Shown: positions 1-5,435 of the stretch, in pieces
How positions within the stretch are numbered: the first letter of the stretch is position 1
Layout of the letters: every line of letters starts with the position of its first letter
NCBI GenBank assembly: GCA_017411885.1
Contig: JAFQPF010000035.1
Span: 1-8,702, forward strand
Origin: Clostridia bacterium
GTDB lineage: Bacteria; Bacillota_A; Clostridia; Oscillospirales; CAG-272
Direction: 5' to 3'
Length of the DNA stretch: 8,702 bases
Notes under the pieces: generated by a model
The model's input: only the letters and a program-made list of their open reading frames with translations
The model's database searches: none
Told to the model about the DNA's origin: nothing
Made by a program: the position numbers and the translations under genes

Positions 1-873
1 CTGGAACTTAAAGCCCTGATTGCTTGCGGTAATATGCCAGAGGCTTGCGGTATCACTTGTGTTTGACGGATGAAGCTTCATCTGGCTACCGACTGAGCAG
101 TCCTTGCCGTAAAGAGCGTTGGCAGCCGCCTCGCCCTGACGGTAAATGGGAGTTATATAATACGCGTTTTTGGATGCAACGTACTGGATATAAAATACCT
201 CGTGAGCCTGATAGTCAAGCGGATCAAGGCAGAAGTTGCCAATACCTGTAGTGGGCGCGAACTGAACGTTCCACACGTAGTTACCGCTTCCGACAGCATA
301 GTAGCCGTTTTCAATAATAGGCTTGGGGGAAAGCACGGTCGTGTTACCGTTTGCTCTGTTATTGGAGGTTGTGCTTATCTTCTTGACAGCGTTACGGCCT
401 TCTCTTTCACCGTATTCACGGTAATGCTTGAGATAAAGCAGATTATTGTTACCAAAGGCCTTGCGAAGATCCTCGTAGTTTGCCTTGTAAATGCTTACCG
501 AAAACTTTGAGCTTGCCTGACGCGATTCGTTTATACCATAGCTTACGAAATGGTTGTACGCGCCCTTGTAATCGTTTCTGAAATGATTTTTAAGGTCTGA
601 ATACAAAGCGAGATATTCCTTGGGATTGAAAAGCTTGGAGGGAGCTCTGCCCTCGTTTTTACCATAGTTGTCGTAATGCCATCTGAGCTCGGCGGGGTCT
701 CTGCCGAAAGCCTTGGCAACGTCGGAATTAGCTGCGTAATAGTACTCCCAGTCAAACAGGATGTCGTGTACGTTATTGCTGAGCGCGCTCACGGGTGCAA
801 GCACTGCGCAGGTTGAAAATATGCTTATTATCGCAAGCATTAAAGCGATTGTCTTTGTGAATACGTTTTTCAT
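1..873 (-). CDS. Secreted repeat protein with ricin-type lectin domain (3' end outside window)
   Basis: The minus-strand frame is open from ATG at 873 to the window edge, giving 291 residues with no stop. Residues 1-30 are a classical signal peptide: basic start MKNVFTK, hydrophobic core, likely cleavage after PVSA. Three repeats follow at about 39-76, 81-118 and 123-160. Each has the pattern (Y)x(A)xxxDLxxxF...HYxxYGxxEGR, and the closing Arg falls at 76, 118 and 160, an exact 42-residue period. This pattern resembles the DV/DL...HY...G..EGR repeats of many bacterial surface proteins. From about 188 the chain looks like a ricin-type beta-trefoil (NGYYAV, EVFYIQYV, AYYITPIY, SLWHIT), a fold that usually binds carbohydrate. 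The start is supported by AAAGGA 9 nt upstream. The protein is probably exported and binds glycan; any catalytic domain would lie beyond the left edge. The coding call is firm, the function inferred. Confidence 0.88.
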   Translation of the reverse strand, partial: MKNVFTKTIALMLAIISIFSTCAVLAPVSALSNNVHDILFDWEYYYAANSDVAKAFGRDPAELRWHYDNYGKNEGRAPSKLFNPKEYLALYSDLKNHFRNDYKGAYNHFVSYGINESRQASSKFSVSIYKANYEDLRKAFGNNNLLYLKHYREYGEREGRNAVKKISTTSNNRANGNTTVLSPKPIIENGYYAVGSGNYVWNVQFAPTTGIGNFCLDPLDYQAHEVFYIQYVASKNAYYITPIYRQGEAAANALYGKDCSVGSQMKLHPSNTSDTASLWHITASNQGFKFQ

Positions 874-882
874 TGTTATGTT

Positions 883-888
883 TCCTTT
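883..888 (-). promoter_or_regulatory. Ribosome binding site of the secreted repeat protein
   Basis: AAAGGA on the minus strand lies 9 nt before the ATG at 873. It supports that start for a frame that is truncated at the window edge. Confidence 0.6.
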
Positions 889-920
889 CAATAATTTTGT
901 TGTTTATAAGTTGGGGGAAG

Positions 921-926
921 ATTATA
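921..926 (-). promoter_or_regulatory. Probable -10 box (TATAAT) for the secreted repeat protein
   Basis: A perfect TATAAT on the minus strand lies 47 nt before the start codon. The best upstream hexamer is TTAAAG at 18-nt spacing, a weak -35, so the promoter may need an activator. A second, weaker AT-rich candidate (CATAAT) lies near 1006-1011. Transcription would start near 914 and give a leader of about 40 nt. Confidence 0.45.
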
Positions 927-1104
927 AAAGCTTATACCAGAAGCCTTTAAGCGTAATTTATCATTAGGGGAAAAGGATTTGTTTTAATTCAATAGAAGGG
1001 GGTATATTATGCAATAGGAGTTGAAAGCAAATGCTCACGCTATGGCGGCACGTATTTTAATGTTAAGAAAGCAATTTTCATAGTATTTGGAAAGTGAGTT
1101 GATT

Positions 1105-1746
1105 TTATTTCTGTTTATCGGCGTCCTCGTCATCCTCAAGTGCCACGCCGAAGGCATACTTGAAAAATTTTACTGCAAGATTCCAGGTAAGCGATTCATC
1201 GGGTATAGTCTGAGCAGCAGTAAGTATCCAGGCTACGAACCACAAAAGGTGTGTTACCGAAAAAGCAATTATAAACCAGCTCATCGTGCCCACATTAAGG
1301 TAGGCAAGATATGCTAAATAGGCTACCACAAGCACACCGAATGCGTAAAAGGTCTTGCGTGAAAAGACTATAAATACCACAGCCAAGATAAGAAAGGCTA
1401 AGAAATACCATTCGGGTAACATATCAAATCGGGTTAAAAAGCTTATCGAAAACCAGCGTCCCTTTGTTATCGCCGCACCTAAAAATACAAGGTCTGTCAT
1501 CGCTCGTGTAAGCAGTATCAAGAGAGCTGTACCACGGGAGAGCTGCGCTCGTCCTTTAAGGATAGGATGATATATCGCGAAAAGAGCGAAGAACTGAAAG
1601 AGGGATACCGCCGCGGCGAAAAGTCTGAGTGAAAGCTCGCCGTAAGGTGCGACAAGCACGTAAAATGTTGAAAGCGTTATCGCGCTGACTACTGTTAAGA
1701 GGACTAAAATAAATCTTAAAAGATCACAGGTTACGTTTGGTTTCAT
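1105..1746 (-). CDS. Six-helix integral membrane protein of unknown function
   Basis: This 213-residue protein has six hydrophobic segments, at about residues 11-33, 38-60, 73-94, 112-129, 132-152 and 155-178. The segments are joined by short loops. The C-terminal tail is strongly acidic (EDDEDAD, about 204-210) and ends KQK. It is a polytopic cytoplasmic-membrane protein. I do not recognise the family and see no catalytic or transporter motif. The frame also allows an ATG at 1761, but GGAG lies within those first codons, 9 nt before the ATG at 1746, and nothing like a ribosome site precedes 1761, so 1746 is preferred. No terminator hairpin is visible after the stop, so transcription could continue 231 nt into the secreted repeat-protein gene on the same strand. 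That link is speculative. Confidence 0.8.
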   Translation of the reverse strand: MKPNVTCDLLRFILVLLTVVSAITLSTFYVLVAPYGELSLRLFAAAVSLFQFFALFAIYHPILKGRAQLSRGTALLILLTRAMTDLVFLGAAITKGRWFSISFLTRFDMLPEWYFLAFLILAVVFIVFSRKTFYAFGVLVVAYLAYLAYLNVGTMSWFIIAFSVTHLLWFVAWILTAAQTIPDESLTWNLAVKFFKYAFGVALEDDEDADKQK

Positions 1747-1755
1747 TTTTTGTTT

Positions 1756-1759
1756 CTCC
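1756..1759 (-). promoter_or_regulatory. Ribosome binding site deciding the membrane-protein start
   Basis: GGAG on the minus strand lies 9 nt before the ATG at 1746. The upstream in-frame ATG at 1761 would overlap this site and has no ribosome site of its own (preceded by CCTATTAAA), so the protein most likely starts MKPNV. Confidence 0.6.
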
Positions 1760-1815
1760 ATTTCATTTTAATAGGTTGTTTTGTTTCTGTTTTTGCGAAC
1801 ATATTCTCGCTTACG

Positions 1816-1860
1816 CTACCGCAATTTGATCATCTCCGTTTCGTTTGTTTTTGTCTGCAT
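1816..1860 (-). other. Possible 14-codon leader ORF before the membrane-protein gene
   Basis: On the minus strand an ATG at 1860 opens a 14-codon frame, MQTKTNETEMIKLR, closed by TAG at 1816-1818. AAGG lies 5 nt upstream, and a perfect TATAAT sits 18 nt before the ATG. It lies entirely in the leader, 69 nt before the main start. It could be a regulatory leader peptide or chance; its Thr/Lys-rich content matches no known attenuator. Confidence 0.25.
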
Positions 1861-1877
1861 CTCTGCCTTACACTCAC

Positions 1878-1883
1878 ATTATA
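1878..1883 (-). promoter_or_regulatory. Probable -10 box (TATAAT) for the membrane-protein gene
   Basis: A perfect TATAAT on the minus strand. At 17-nt spacing the -35 position reads TGTAAA, a poor match to TTGACA. A start near 1871 would give an unusually long leader of about 125 nt before the ATG at 1746, containing the short leader ORF. Confidence 0.45.
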
Positions 1884-1959
1884 CGACATAAAAACGGCGA
1901 TTTACATAGCACGGGCACCTCGGTTTTTTGAATATAAACGCGCTTTTTTTGAATAAAAG

Positions 1960-1988
1960 AGAAAACCGTATTTGACATACGGTTTTCT
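1960..1988. repeat. 12-bp perfect inverted repeat overlapping the trmO -35 element
   Basis: AGAAAACCGTAT and ATACGGTTTTCT are perfect inverted repeats separated by the 5-nt loop TTGAC, which is also the first five bases of the trmO -35 hexamer. The stem is AT-rich, no U-run follows on the plus strand, and no gene reads into it from the left on that strand. It therefore looks more like a regulator binding site than a terminator. Confidence 0.5.
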
Positions 1989-2000
1989 TTGTGATATACT
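1972..2000 (+). promoter_or_regulatory. Strong sigma-A-type promoter of trmO
   Basis: TTGACA at 1972-1977 and TATACT at 1995-2000 are separated by 17 nt. TG at 1992-1993 adds an extended -10. Transcription would begin near 2007, about 22 nt before the trmO start. The -35 hexamer lies at the centre of an inverted repeat, so a protein bound there would occlude RNA polymerase. Confidence 0.8.
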
Positions 2001-2015
2001 CTTTTTAAGTGAAAA

Positions 2016-2020
2016 AAGGA
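2016..2020 (+). promoter_or_regulatory. Ribosome binding site deciding the trmO start
   Basis: AAGGA ends 8 nt before the ATG at 2029. The ATG at 2020 overlaps this site, and the TTG at 1972 is part of the promoter, so neither is a plausible start. Confidence 0.7.
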
Positions 2021-2028
2021 TGGAAGCT

Positions 2029-2697
2029 ATGAAACCTGTTGCTTATATATACAACGGCTTTGAAACGAAATTCGGCGTGCCGCGTCAGGGCGGGATCGTA
2101 AACGAGGTCGTTTCAAGAATCGTATTTGAAAAAGAATACCGCGTTCCCGAGGCATTCCGCGGACTTGAGGATTTTTCGCATATATGGGTGCTATGGAAGT
2201 TCGACGAGGCTGAAAGAAACGAGTTTTCGCCTACAGTTCGTCCGCCAAGGCTCGGAGGAAACAAGCGTGTGGGCGTATTTGCAACACGATCACCCTTCAG
2301 ACCGAATCCTATCGGTCTTTCGGTATTAAAGCTTGAAAAAATCGAACTTGACACGCCCGACGGTCCCGTGCTTACCGTGCTTGGCGCGGATATGAAAAAC
2401 GGCACGCCGATATACGATATAAAGCCCTATCTGCCCGAATTTGACAGCATCCCGGATGCTGTCGCAGGCTTTGCCGAAAAAACGCGTAAGCACAGCGTGA
2501 ATGTTGATCTGCCCGATACGGTCGCGCAGGGTATCACAGAAAAAGAAGCACAAACAATAAAAGCGATACTCTCGCACGATCCAAAGCCCTCATATATACA
2601 CGACGACAGAATTTACGGAATGGTCTATGGCGGCAGGGAGATAAAATTCACCTATACCGATAACAAGATCACAGTAGTTGAAATAAGCCAAAAATAA
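2029..2697 (+). CDS. trmO: tRNA (N6-threonylcarbamoyladenosine(37)-N6)-methyltransferase TrmO
   Basis: This 222-residue protein matches the TsaA/YaeB (TrmO) family in length and motifs. Visible in order are PRQGG (18-22), the segment LEDFSHIWVLWKF (46-58), the family signature from RPPRLGG (71-77) through FATRSPFRPNPIGLS (84-98), and GTPIYDIKPYLPEFD (125-139). The C-terminal segment DPKPSY...RIYGMVYGG (about 184-202) is also typical. Family members use S-adenosylmethionine to methylate t6A at position 37 of ANN-decoding tRNAs, notably tRNA-Thr, which tunes decoding in the cytoplasm. The start is set by AAGGA 8 nt upstream of ATG 2029. The gene is monocistronic, behind its own strong promoter, and its stop codon lies inside the left arm of the terminator hairpin shared with the convergent ProX-like gene. 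The assignment is confident. Confidence 0.93.
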   Translation: MKPVAYIYNGFETKFGVPRQGGIVNEVVSRIVFEKEYRVPEAFRGLEDFSHIWVLWKFDEAERNEFSPTVRPPRLGGNKRVGVFATRSPFRPNPIGLSVLKLEKIELDTPDGPVLTVLGADMKNGTPIYDIKPYLPEFDSIPDAVAGFAEKTRKHSVNVDLPDTVAQGITEKEAQTIKAILSHDPKPSYIHDDRIYGMVYGGREIKFTYTDNKITVVEISQK

Positions 2698-2729
2698 GAG
2701 CGTTGCGAAAATCGCAACGCTCTTATTTT
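2691..2729. terminator. Bidirectional terminator between trmO and the ProX-like gene
   Basis: The arms 2691-2708 and 2712-2729 are perfect 18-bp complements around the 3-nt loop AAA. The GC core GAGCGTTGCG is flanked by A and T runs, giving a U-tract on either strand. The trmO stop lies in the left arm, and the stop of the opposing gene begins at the right edge, so both convergent genes share it. Confidence 0.92.
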
Positions 2730-3262
2730 TATAGCTCTACAATATTAATTTCGTGCTTTGTTGCCGGGATGAATTTTTTCACCACGTCATCTGTTTTTAT
2801 ACGCAGGCTTGAGGTGTTAACGCAAGGGTGGCATCCGATATACTCGCCCTCAAGCACGTCCTTGTCTATAAGCAGCTTAACTCTGTTTCCCTTATCGTTC
2901 ATAAGTCCCATAACGCTTACGGCACCGGGGGCTATGTCAAGGAATTCTTCCATAAACGCTTCGGACGCGAACGAAAGGCGCGCCGTGCCAAGCTGTGCGG
3001 ACAGCTCCTTTGTCTTAAACGGCTTATCGCCCGGCATCATCAGAAGATAAAAATCGGTCTGTTGTCTGTTGCAAAGAAAGAGATTTTTACACATAGCCGC
3101 GCCGAGCGCTTTATCTATCGCTATACAATCCTCCATCGTCATAGCCGGCGCGTGGTCAACACGCTCATAGGATATTCCGAGGTTATCTAAAAAATCGTAT
3201 ACGCGCAGTTCTTTATCCTCTCTGCCCGATACGTCTGCGGGTCTTTGGCTCAAAAGTTCCAT
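2729..3262 (-). CDS. YbaK/ProX-type prolyl-tRNA editing protein
   Basis: The 177-residue product is a single-domain member of the YbaK/aminoacyl-tRNA deacylase family, closest to ProX/PrdX. These stand-alone proteins hydrolyse mischarged Ala- or Cys-tRNA(Pro) in the cytoplasm. Family features are YDFLDNLGISYERVDHAPA (22-40), the likely active-site Lys in CKNLFL (K59), KTKELSAQLG (83-92), PGAVSVMGLMND (112-123) and GCHPCVNTSSLRI (143-155). In many relatives the glycine loop reads PGSVTPFG; here a Val replaces the loop Pro, which may be a subfamily trait. A GTG at 3268 is in frame, but AGAGG lies 7 nt before ATG 3262 and too close to the GTG, so 3262 is chosen. The site sits in the last codons of the upstream gene, whose stop is 2 nt away, so the two are probably translationally coupled. 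Which misacylated tRNA is edited is not determined. Confidence 0.88.
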   Translation of the reverse strand: MELLSQRPADVSGREDKELRVYDFLDNLGISYERVDHAPAMTMEDCIAIDKALGAAMCKNLFLCNRQQTDFYLLMMPGDKPFKTKELSAQLGTARLSFASEAFMEEFLDIAPGAVSVMGLMNDKGNRVKLLIDKDVLEGEYIGCHPCVNTSSLRIKTDDVVKKFIPATKHEINIVEL

Positions 3263-3264
3263 TT

Positions 3265-4119
3265 TCACACCTCTATGTCAGCATATACCGGCGAATGGTC
3301 GGTCGCATCAAGCGCGTCCTTGTCGGTAATTACGTAATATTTTTCTGCTTCTACCTCACCGAGCGCGATGATATGGTCGATCGAATATTCGATGCCCTTA
3401 TCGGTGGTAGTACCGCGATACTTGCCGTCCTCGCCTCTTACGGGATCGCCGTGGAGTGTGCATACGTCACTTGTATCCTTAGCGACTGCGCGAAGCTCGG
3501 TGCATCCGTTTTCCATAAGGTATTTGAAGGCATCACTCGCTCTGTAGCAGTTGATGTCGCCGAACGCAAACACGGTGCAGTTATACTTCTCTCTTATTTT
3601 TCTCATAAGAGCCACTAATTCAACAGAGTTTTTTACACGGATAACGTCGTGCTCGGGGCCTGTCATCCACCAATAGTGAGTCGCACACACGCCAAAGCTT
3701 GTGCCGGTTTCTTTATCCTTAAGCACCGCCCAGGTCACGCACTTTGACGGGTCGGGGGTTTCGCTGAAATGGATCCATCCGCAGTCAACGCAGTCGTATT
3801 TATCTGTCTTATAAAAAAGAGGAACGAAATTCTGTCTGTTGCATACCGGTCTTTCGGTAACGCCACGCACACCGTCATCATTTTCATGTTCAACATACCA
3901 AGCGGTAACGATATCGTTTACATCCACTTCGGTGTATTCCTTTTTAAGCCTTGAAAAAAGCGTGCTCTGATGCCACGCAACCGTTGCCTCCTGAAGTCCG
4001 ATAACGTCGGGCGCATAGCGACAGTATACGTCATAAAGCTCATCCTCGCGTATAGTTACGGGGTTTTCGAAATAATCTCCCCAGATATTGCTTGTCATAA
4101 TTCTTATCTTTGTTTTCAT
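3265..4119 (-). CDS. Endonuclease/exonuclease/phosphatase-family hydrolase
   Basis: The 284-residue protein carries the full signature of the EEP fold (DNase I/exonuclease III/inositol phosphatase-like metal-dependent hydrolases): N11 in MTSNIWG, E44 in DVIGLQE, H148 in CATHYWW, D188 and N190 in FGDIN, D248-H249 in SIDHI, and D274-H275 in ATDHSPVYADI. All expected catalytic residues are present, so it should be active. There is no signal peptide, so it is likely cytoplasmic. The family cleaves phosphodiesters or phosphomonoesters of very varied substrates (nucleic acids, sphingomyelin, inositol phosphates), so the substrate is unknown. ATG 4119 follows GGAGG by 6 nt; a TTG at 4134 overlaps that site and is rejected. 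It is the first gene of a two-gene operon with the ProX-like gene, transcribed from the promoter at 4155-4183. Confidence 0.88.
   Translation of the reverse strand: MKTKIRIMTSNIWGDYFENPVTIREDELYDVYCRYAPDVIGLQEATVAWHQSTLFSRLKKEYTEVDVNDIVTAWYVEHENDDGVRGVTERPVCNRQNFVPLFYKTDKYDCVDCGWIHFSETPDPSKCVTWAVLKDKETGTSFGVCATHYWWMTGPEHDVIRVKNSVELVALMRKIREKYNCTVFAFGDINCYRASDAFKYLMENGCTELRAVAKDTSDVCTLHGDPVRGEDGKYRGTTTDKGIEYSIDHIIALGEVEAEKYYVITDKDALDATDHSPVYADIEV
3270..3274 (-). promoter_or_regulatory. Ribosome binding site of the ProX-like gene, inside the upstream gene
   Basis: AGAGG on the minus strand overlaps the last codons (GAG GTG TGA) of the EEP gene and lies 7 nt before ATG 3262. This arrangement favours translational coupling and decides against the GTG at 3268. 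Confidence 0.7.
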
Positions 4120-4125
4120 TCTCCA

Positions 4126-4130
4126 CCTCC
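4126..4130 (-). promoter_or_regulatory. Ribosome binding site deciding the EEP hydrolase start
   Basis: GGAGG on the minus strand is 6 nt before the ATG at 4119. It excludes the in-frame TTG at 4134, which would overlap it. Confidence 0.75.
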
Positions 4131-4154
4131 GCAAGGGATTTTTCTGTTATTTGA

Positions 4155-4183
4155 ATTATACTCCTAATTTTATATTTTTGCAA
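4155..4183 (-). promoter_or_regulatory. Promoter of the EEP hydrolase/ProX operon
   Basis: On the minus strand TTGCAA (4178-4183) and a perfect TATAAT (4155-4160) are separated by 17 nt. The start would be near 4148, giving a leader of about 29 nt to the ATG at 4119. Confidence 0.75.
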
Positions 4184-4190
4184 TAGAAAA

Positions 4191-4219
4191 GTCGAATTTA
4201 CAAAAGAAAAATGTCGAAT
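4191..4219. repeat. Pair of 7-bp direct repeats GTCGAAT, 22 bp apart
   Basis: GTCGAAT occurs at 4191-4197 and 4213-4219, about two helical turns apart. The two copies bracket and overlap the presumed -35 of the amidohydrolase gene and lie just upstream of the divergent EEP operon promoter. They could be half-sites for a regulator; a chance match in AT-rich DNA is possible. Confidence 0.3.
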
Positions 4220-4226
4220 ACTTAAT
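4197..4226 (+). promoter_or_regulatory. Weak candidate promoter of the M20 amidohydrolase gene
   Basis: TTTACA (4197-4202, five of six bases of TTGACA) and CTTAAT (4221-4226, four of six of TATAAT) are separated by 18 nt. A start near 4233 leaves a leader of about 18 nt that still holds the ribosome site at 4238-4243. Confidence 0.35.
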
Positions 4227-4250
4227 AAAAATGCTAAAGGGGATACAAAA

Positions 4251-5435
4251 GTGAACAATATACTGATCGAAGCAAATGAATTATCAACATATTTAAGTGA
4301 AATCAGGCGATATCTTCACGCAAATCCGGGAGTCGGCTTTGACGTTGAAAAAAGCATAGAAAAGGTAAAAGCCGAGCTTGAAGCAATCGGAATAATGCCG
4401 CAAAAATGCGGCCGCGCGGGAATTGTTGCAACGCTCGGCAATAGGGGTGTCGGAAAATGTGTGCTTTTGCGCGCTGATATGGATGCGCTTGAAATAAGTG
4501 AGGAGTCCGGCGAGGATTTTGCGTCAAAAAACGGTAAAATGCACGCCTGCGGACACGATATGCACACATCTATGCTTCTCGGTGCCGCAAGGCTTTTGAA
4601 GGCTCACGAGGCAGCGCTTAACGGAGAGGTCTTGCTCGTTTTTCAGCCTGCCGAGGAGATACTTGAGGGCGCAAAGGATATGATAGATGACGGATTACTT
4701 GACAACAAAAGCATAAGCGCGGCGATAATGCTGCACGTTATGACAGGCGTGCCGATCGAGTGCGGCACGGCAATAATCGCGCCTGCGGGAGTAAGCGCTC
4801 CTGCGGCGGCTATGTTTGAAATAAAAATAAACGGCAAGGGATGCCACGGCTCTATGCCCGAAAAGGGGCGGGATCCGATCATATGCGGCGCGCATATTGC
4901 AAGCGCGCTTTGCGAGATCAATGCGCGAGAGCTTGCAAGCTCGCAAAAAGCCGCGCTGACTTTAGGAGTCTTTAACGCAGGAAACAGCGCAAACGTTATT
5001 CCCGACACCGCCCTGTTAAAGGGGAGTGTGCGTGCATTTGATCAGACGGTCTTTGAATTTATGAAACAAAGGATATGCGAAATAAGCACAGGTATTGCAA
5101 GCGTATTCAGAACAAGCGCCGAGGTGGATTTTACAAGCGAATGCCCGACGCTTATAAACAACGCCGGGCTTGCAGATGATATTAAATTATACCTGGGCGA
5201 GCTGCTCGGAAGCAAAGCTATAGATGCTTCGGATATGGGAGACGGCTCGTCTGGCTCCGAGGATTTTGCATATATTTCCCATAAAGTCCCCTCGGTTATG
5301 ATCGCGCTTGCCGCAGGAGATTGCAGGTGCGGATACGCGCATCCGCTTCATCATCCGGGCGTGCGCTTTGACGAGTCTGCTCTGCCTACAGGTGCCGCGA
5401 TATACGCATACTCAGCCTTAAATCTTCTCGGGTAA
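4251..5435 (+). CDS. M20-family metal-dependent amidohydrolase (hippurate hydrolase-like)
   Basis: The 394-residue length and motifs are those of peptidase family M20, subfamily D, which hydrolyses N-acyl amino acids, hippurate or related amides in the cytoplasm. Visible are RADMDAL (74-80), MHACGHDMH with metal ligands C100 and H102, FQPAEE with E135-E136, MLH with H162, the dimerisation-domain segment GKGCHGSMP (196-203), SEDFAYIS (336-343) and the last ligand in PLHHPG (H367-H368). All catalytic residues are intact. The start is GTG 4251, preceded 8 nt by AAAGGGGA; a nearby ATG at 4231 runs out of frame into a stop. The gene stands alone, divergent from the EEP operon. Its TAA directly abuts the stop of the opposing AraC gene with no terminator between. 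The acyl group and amino acid specificity cannot be read from the sequence. Confidence 0.92.
   Translation: MNNILIEANELSTYLSEIRRYLHANPGVGFDVEKSIEKVKAELEAIGIMPQKCGRAGIVATLGNRGVGKCVLLRADMDALEISEESGEDFASKNGKMHACGHDMHTSMLLGAARLLKAHEAALNGEVLLVFQPAEEILEGAKDMIDDGLLDNKSISAAIMLHVMTGVPIECGTAIIAPAGVSAPAAAMFEIKINGKGCHGSMPEKGRDPIICGAHIASALCEINARELASSQKAALTLGVFNAGNSANVIPDTALLKGSVRAFDQTVFEFMKQRICEISTGIASVFRTSAEVDFTSECPTLINNAGLADDIKLYLGELLGSKAIDASDMGDGSSGSEDFAYISHKVPSVMIALAAGDCRCGYAHPLHHPGVRFDESALPTGAAIYAYSALNLLG

Noticed and set aside
202..510. Plus-strand 102-residue open frame
   Set aside because: It lies opposite the clearly coding secreted repeat-protein gene, lacks a family-like sequence, and is a shadow frame.
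1960..1990. Inverted repeat as an intrinsic terminator
   Set aside because: The stem is AT-rich, no U-run follows on the plus strand, and no upstream plus-strand gene needs it. Its overlap with the -35 fits an operator better.
1972..2028. Longer trmO start from TTG at 1972
   Set aside because: That codon is part of the -35 hexamer TTGACA and upstream of the predicted transcript start. The ribosome site supports ATG 2029.
2703..3050. Plus-strand 115-residue open frame
   Set aside because: It is antisense to the ProX-like gene, starts inside the terminator, and has no ribosome site.
4303..5008. Minus-strand open frames opposite the amidohydrolase
   Set aside because: They are opposite a complete M20 protein with all motifs intact, and the sequences are low-complexity shadow translations.
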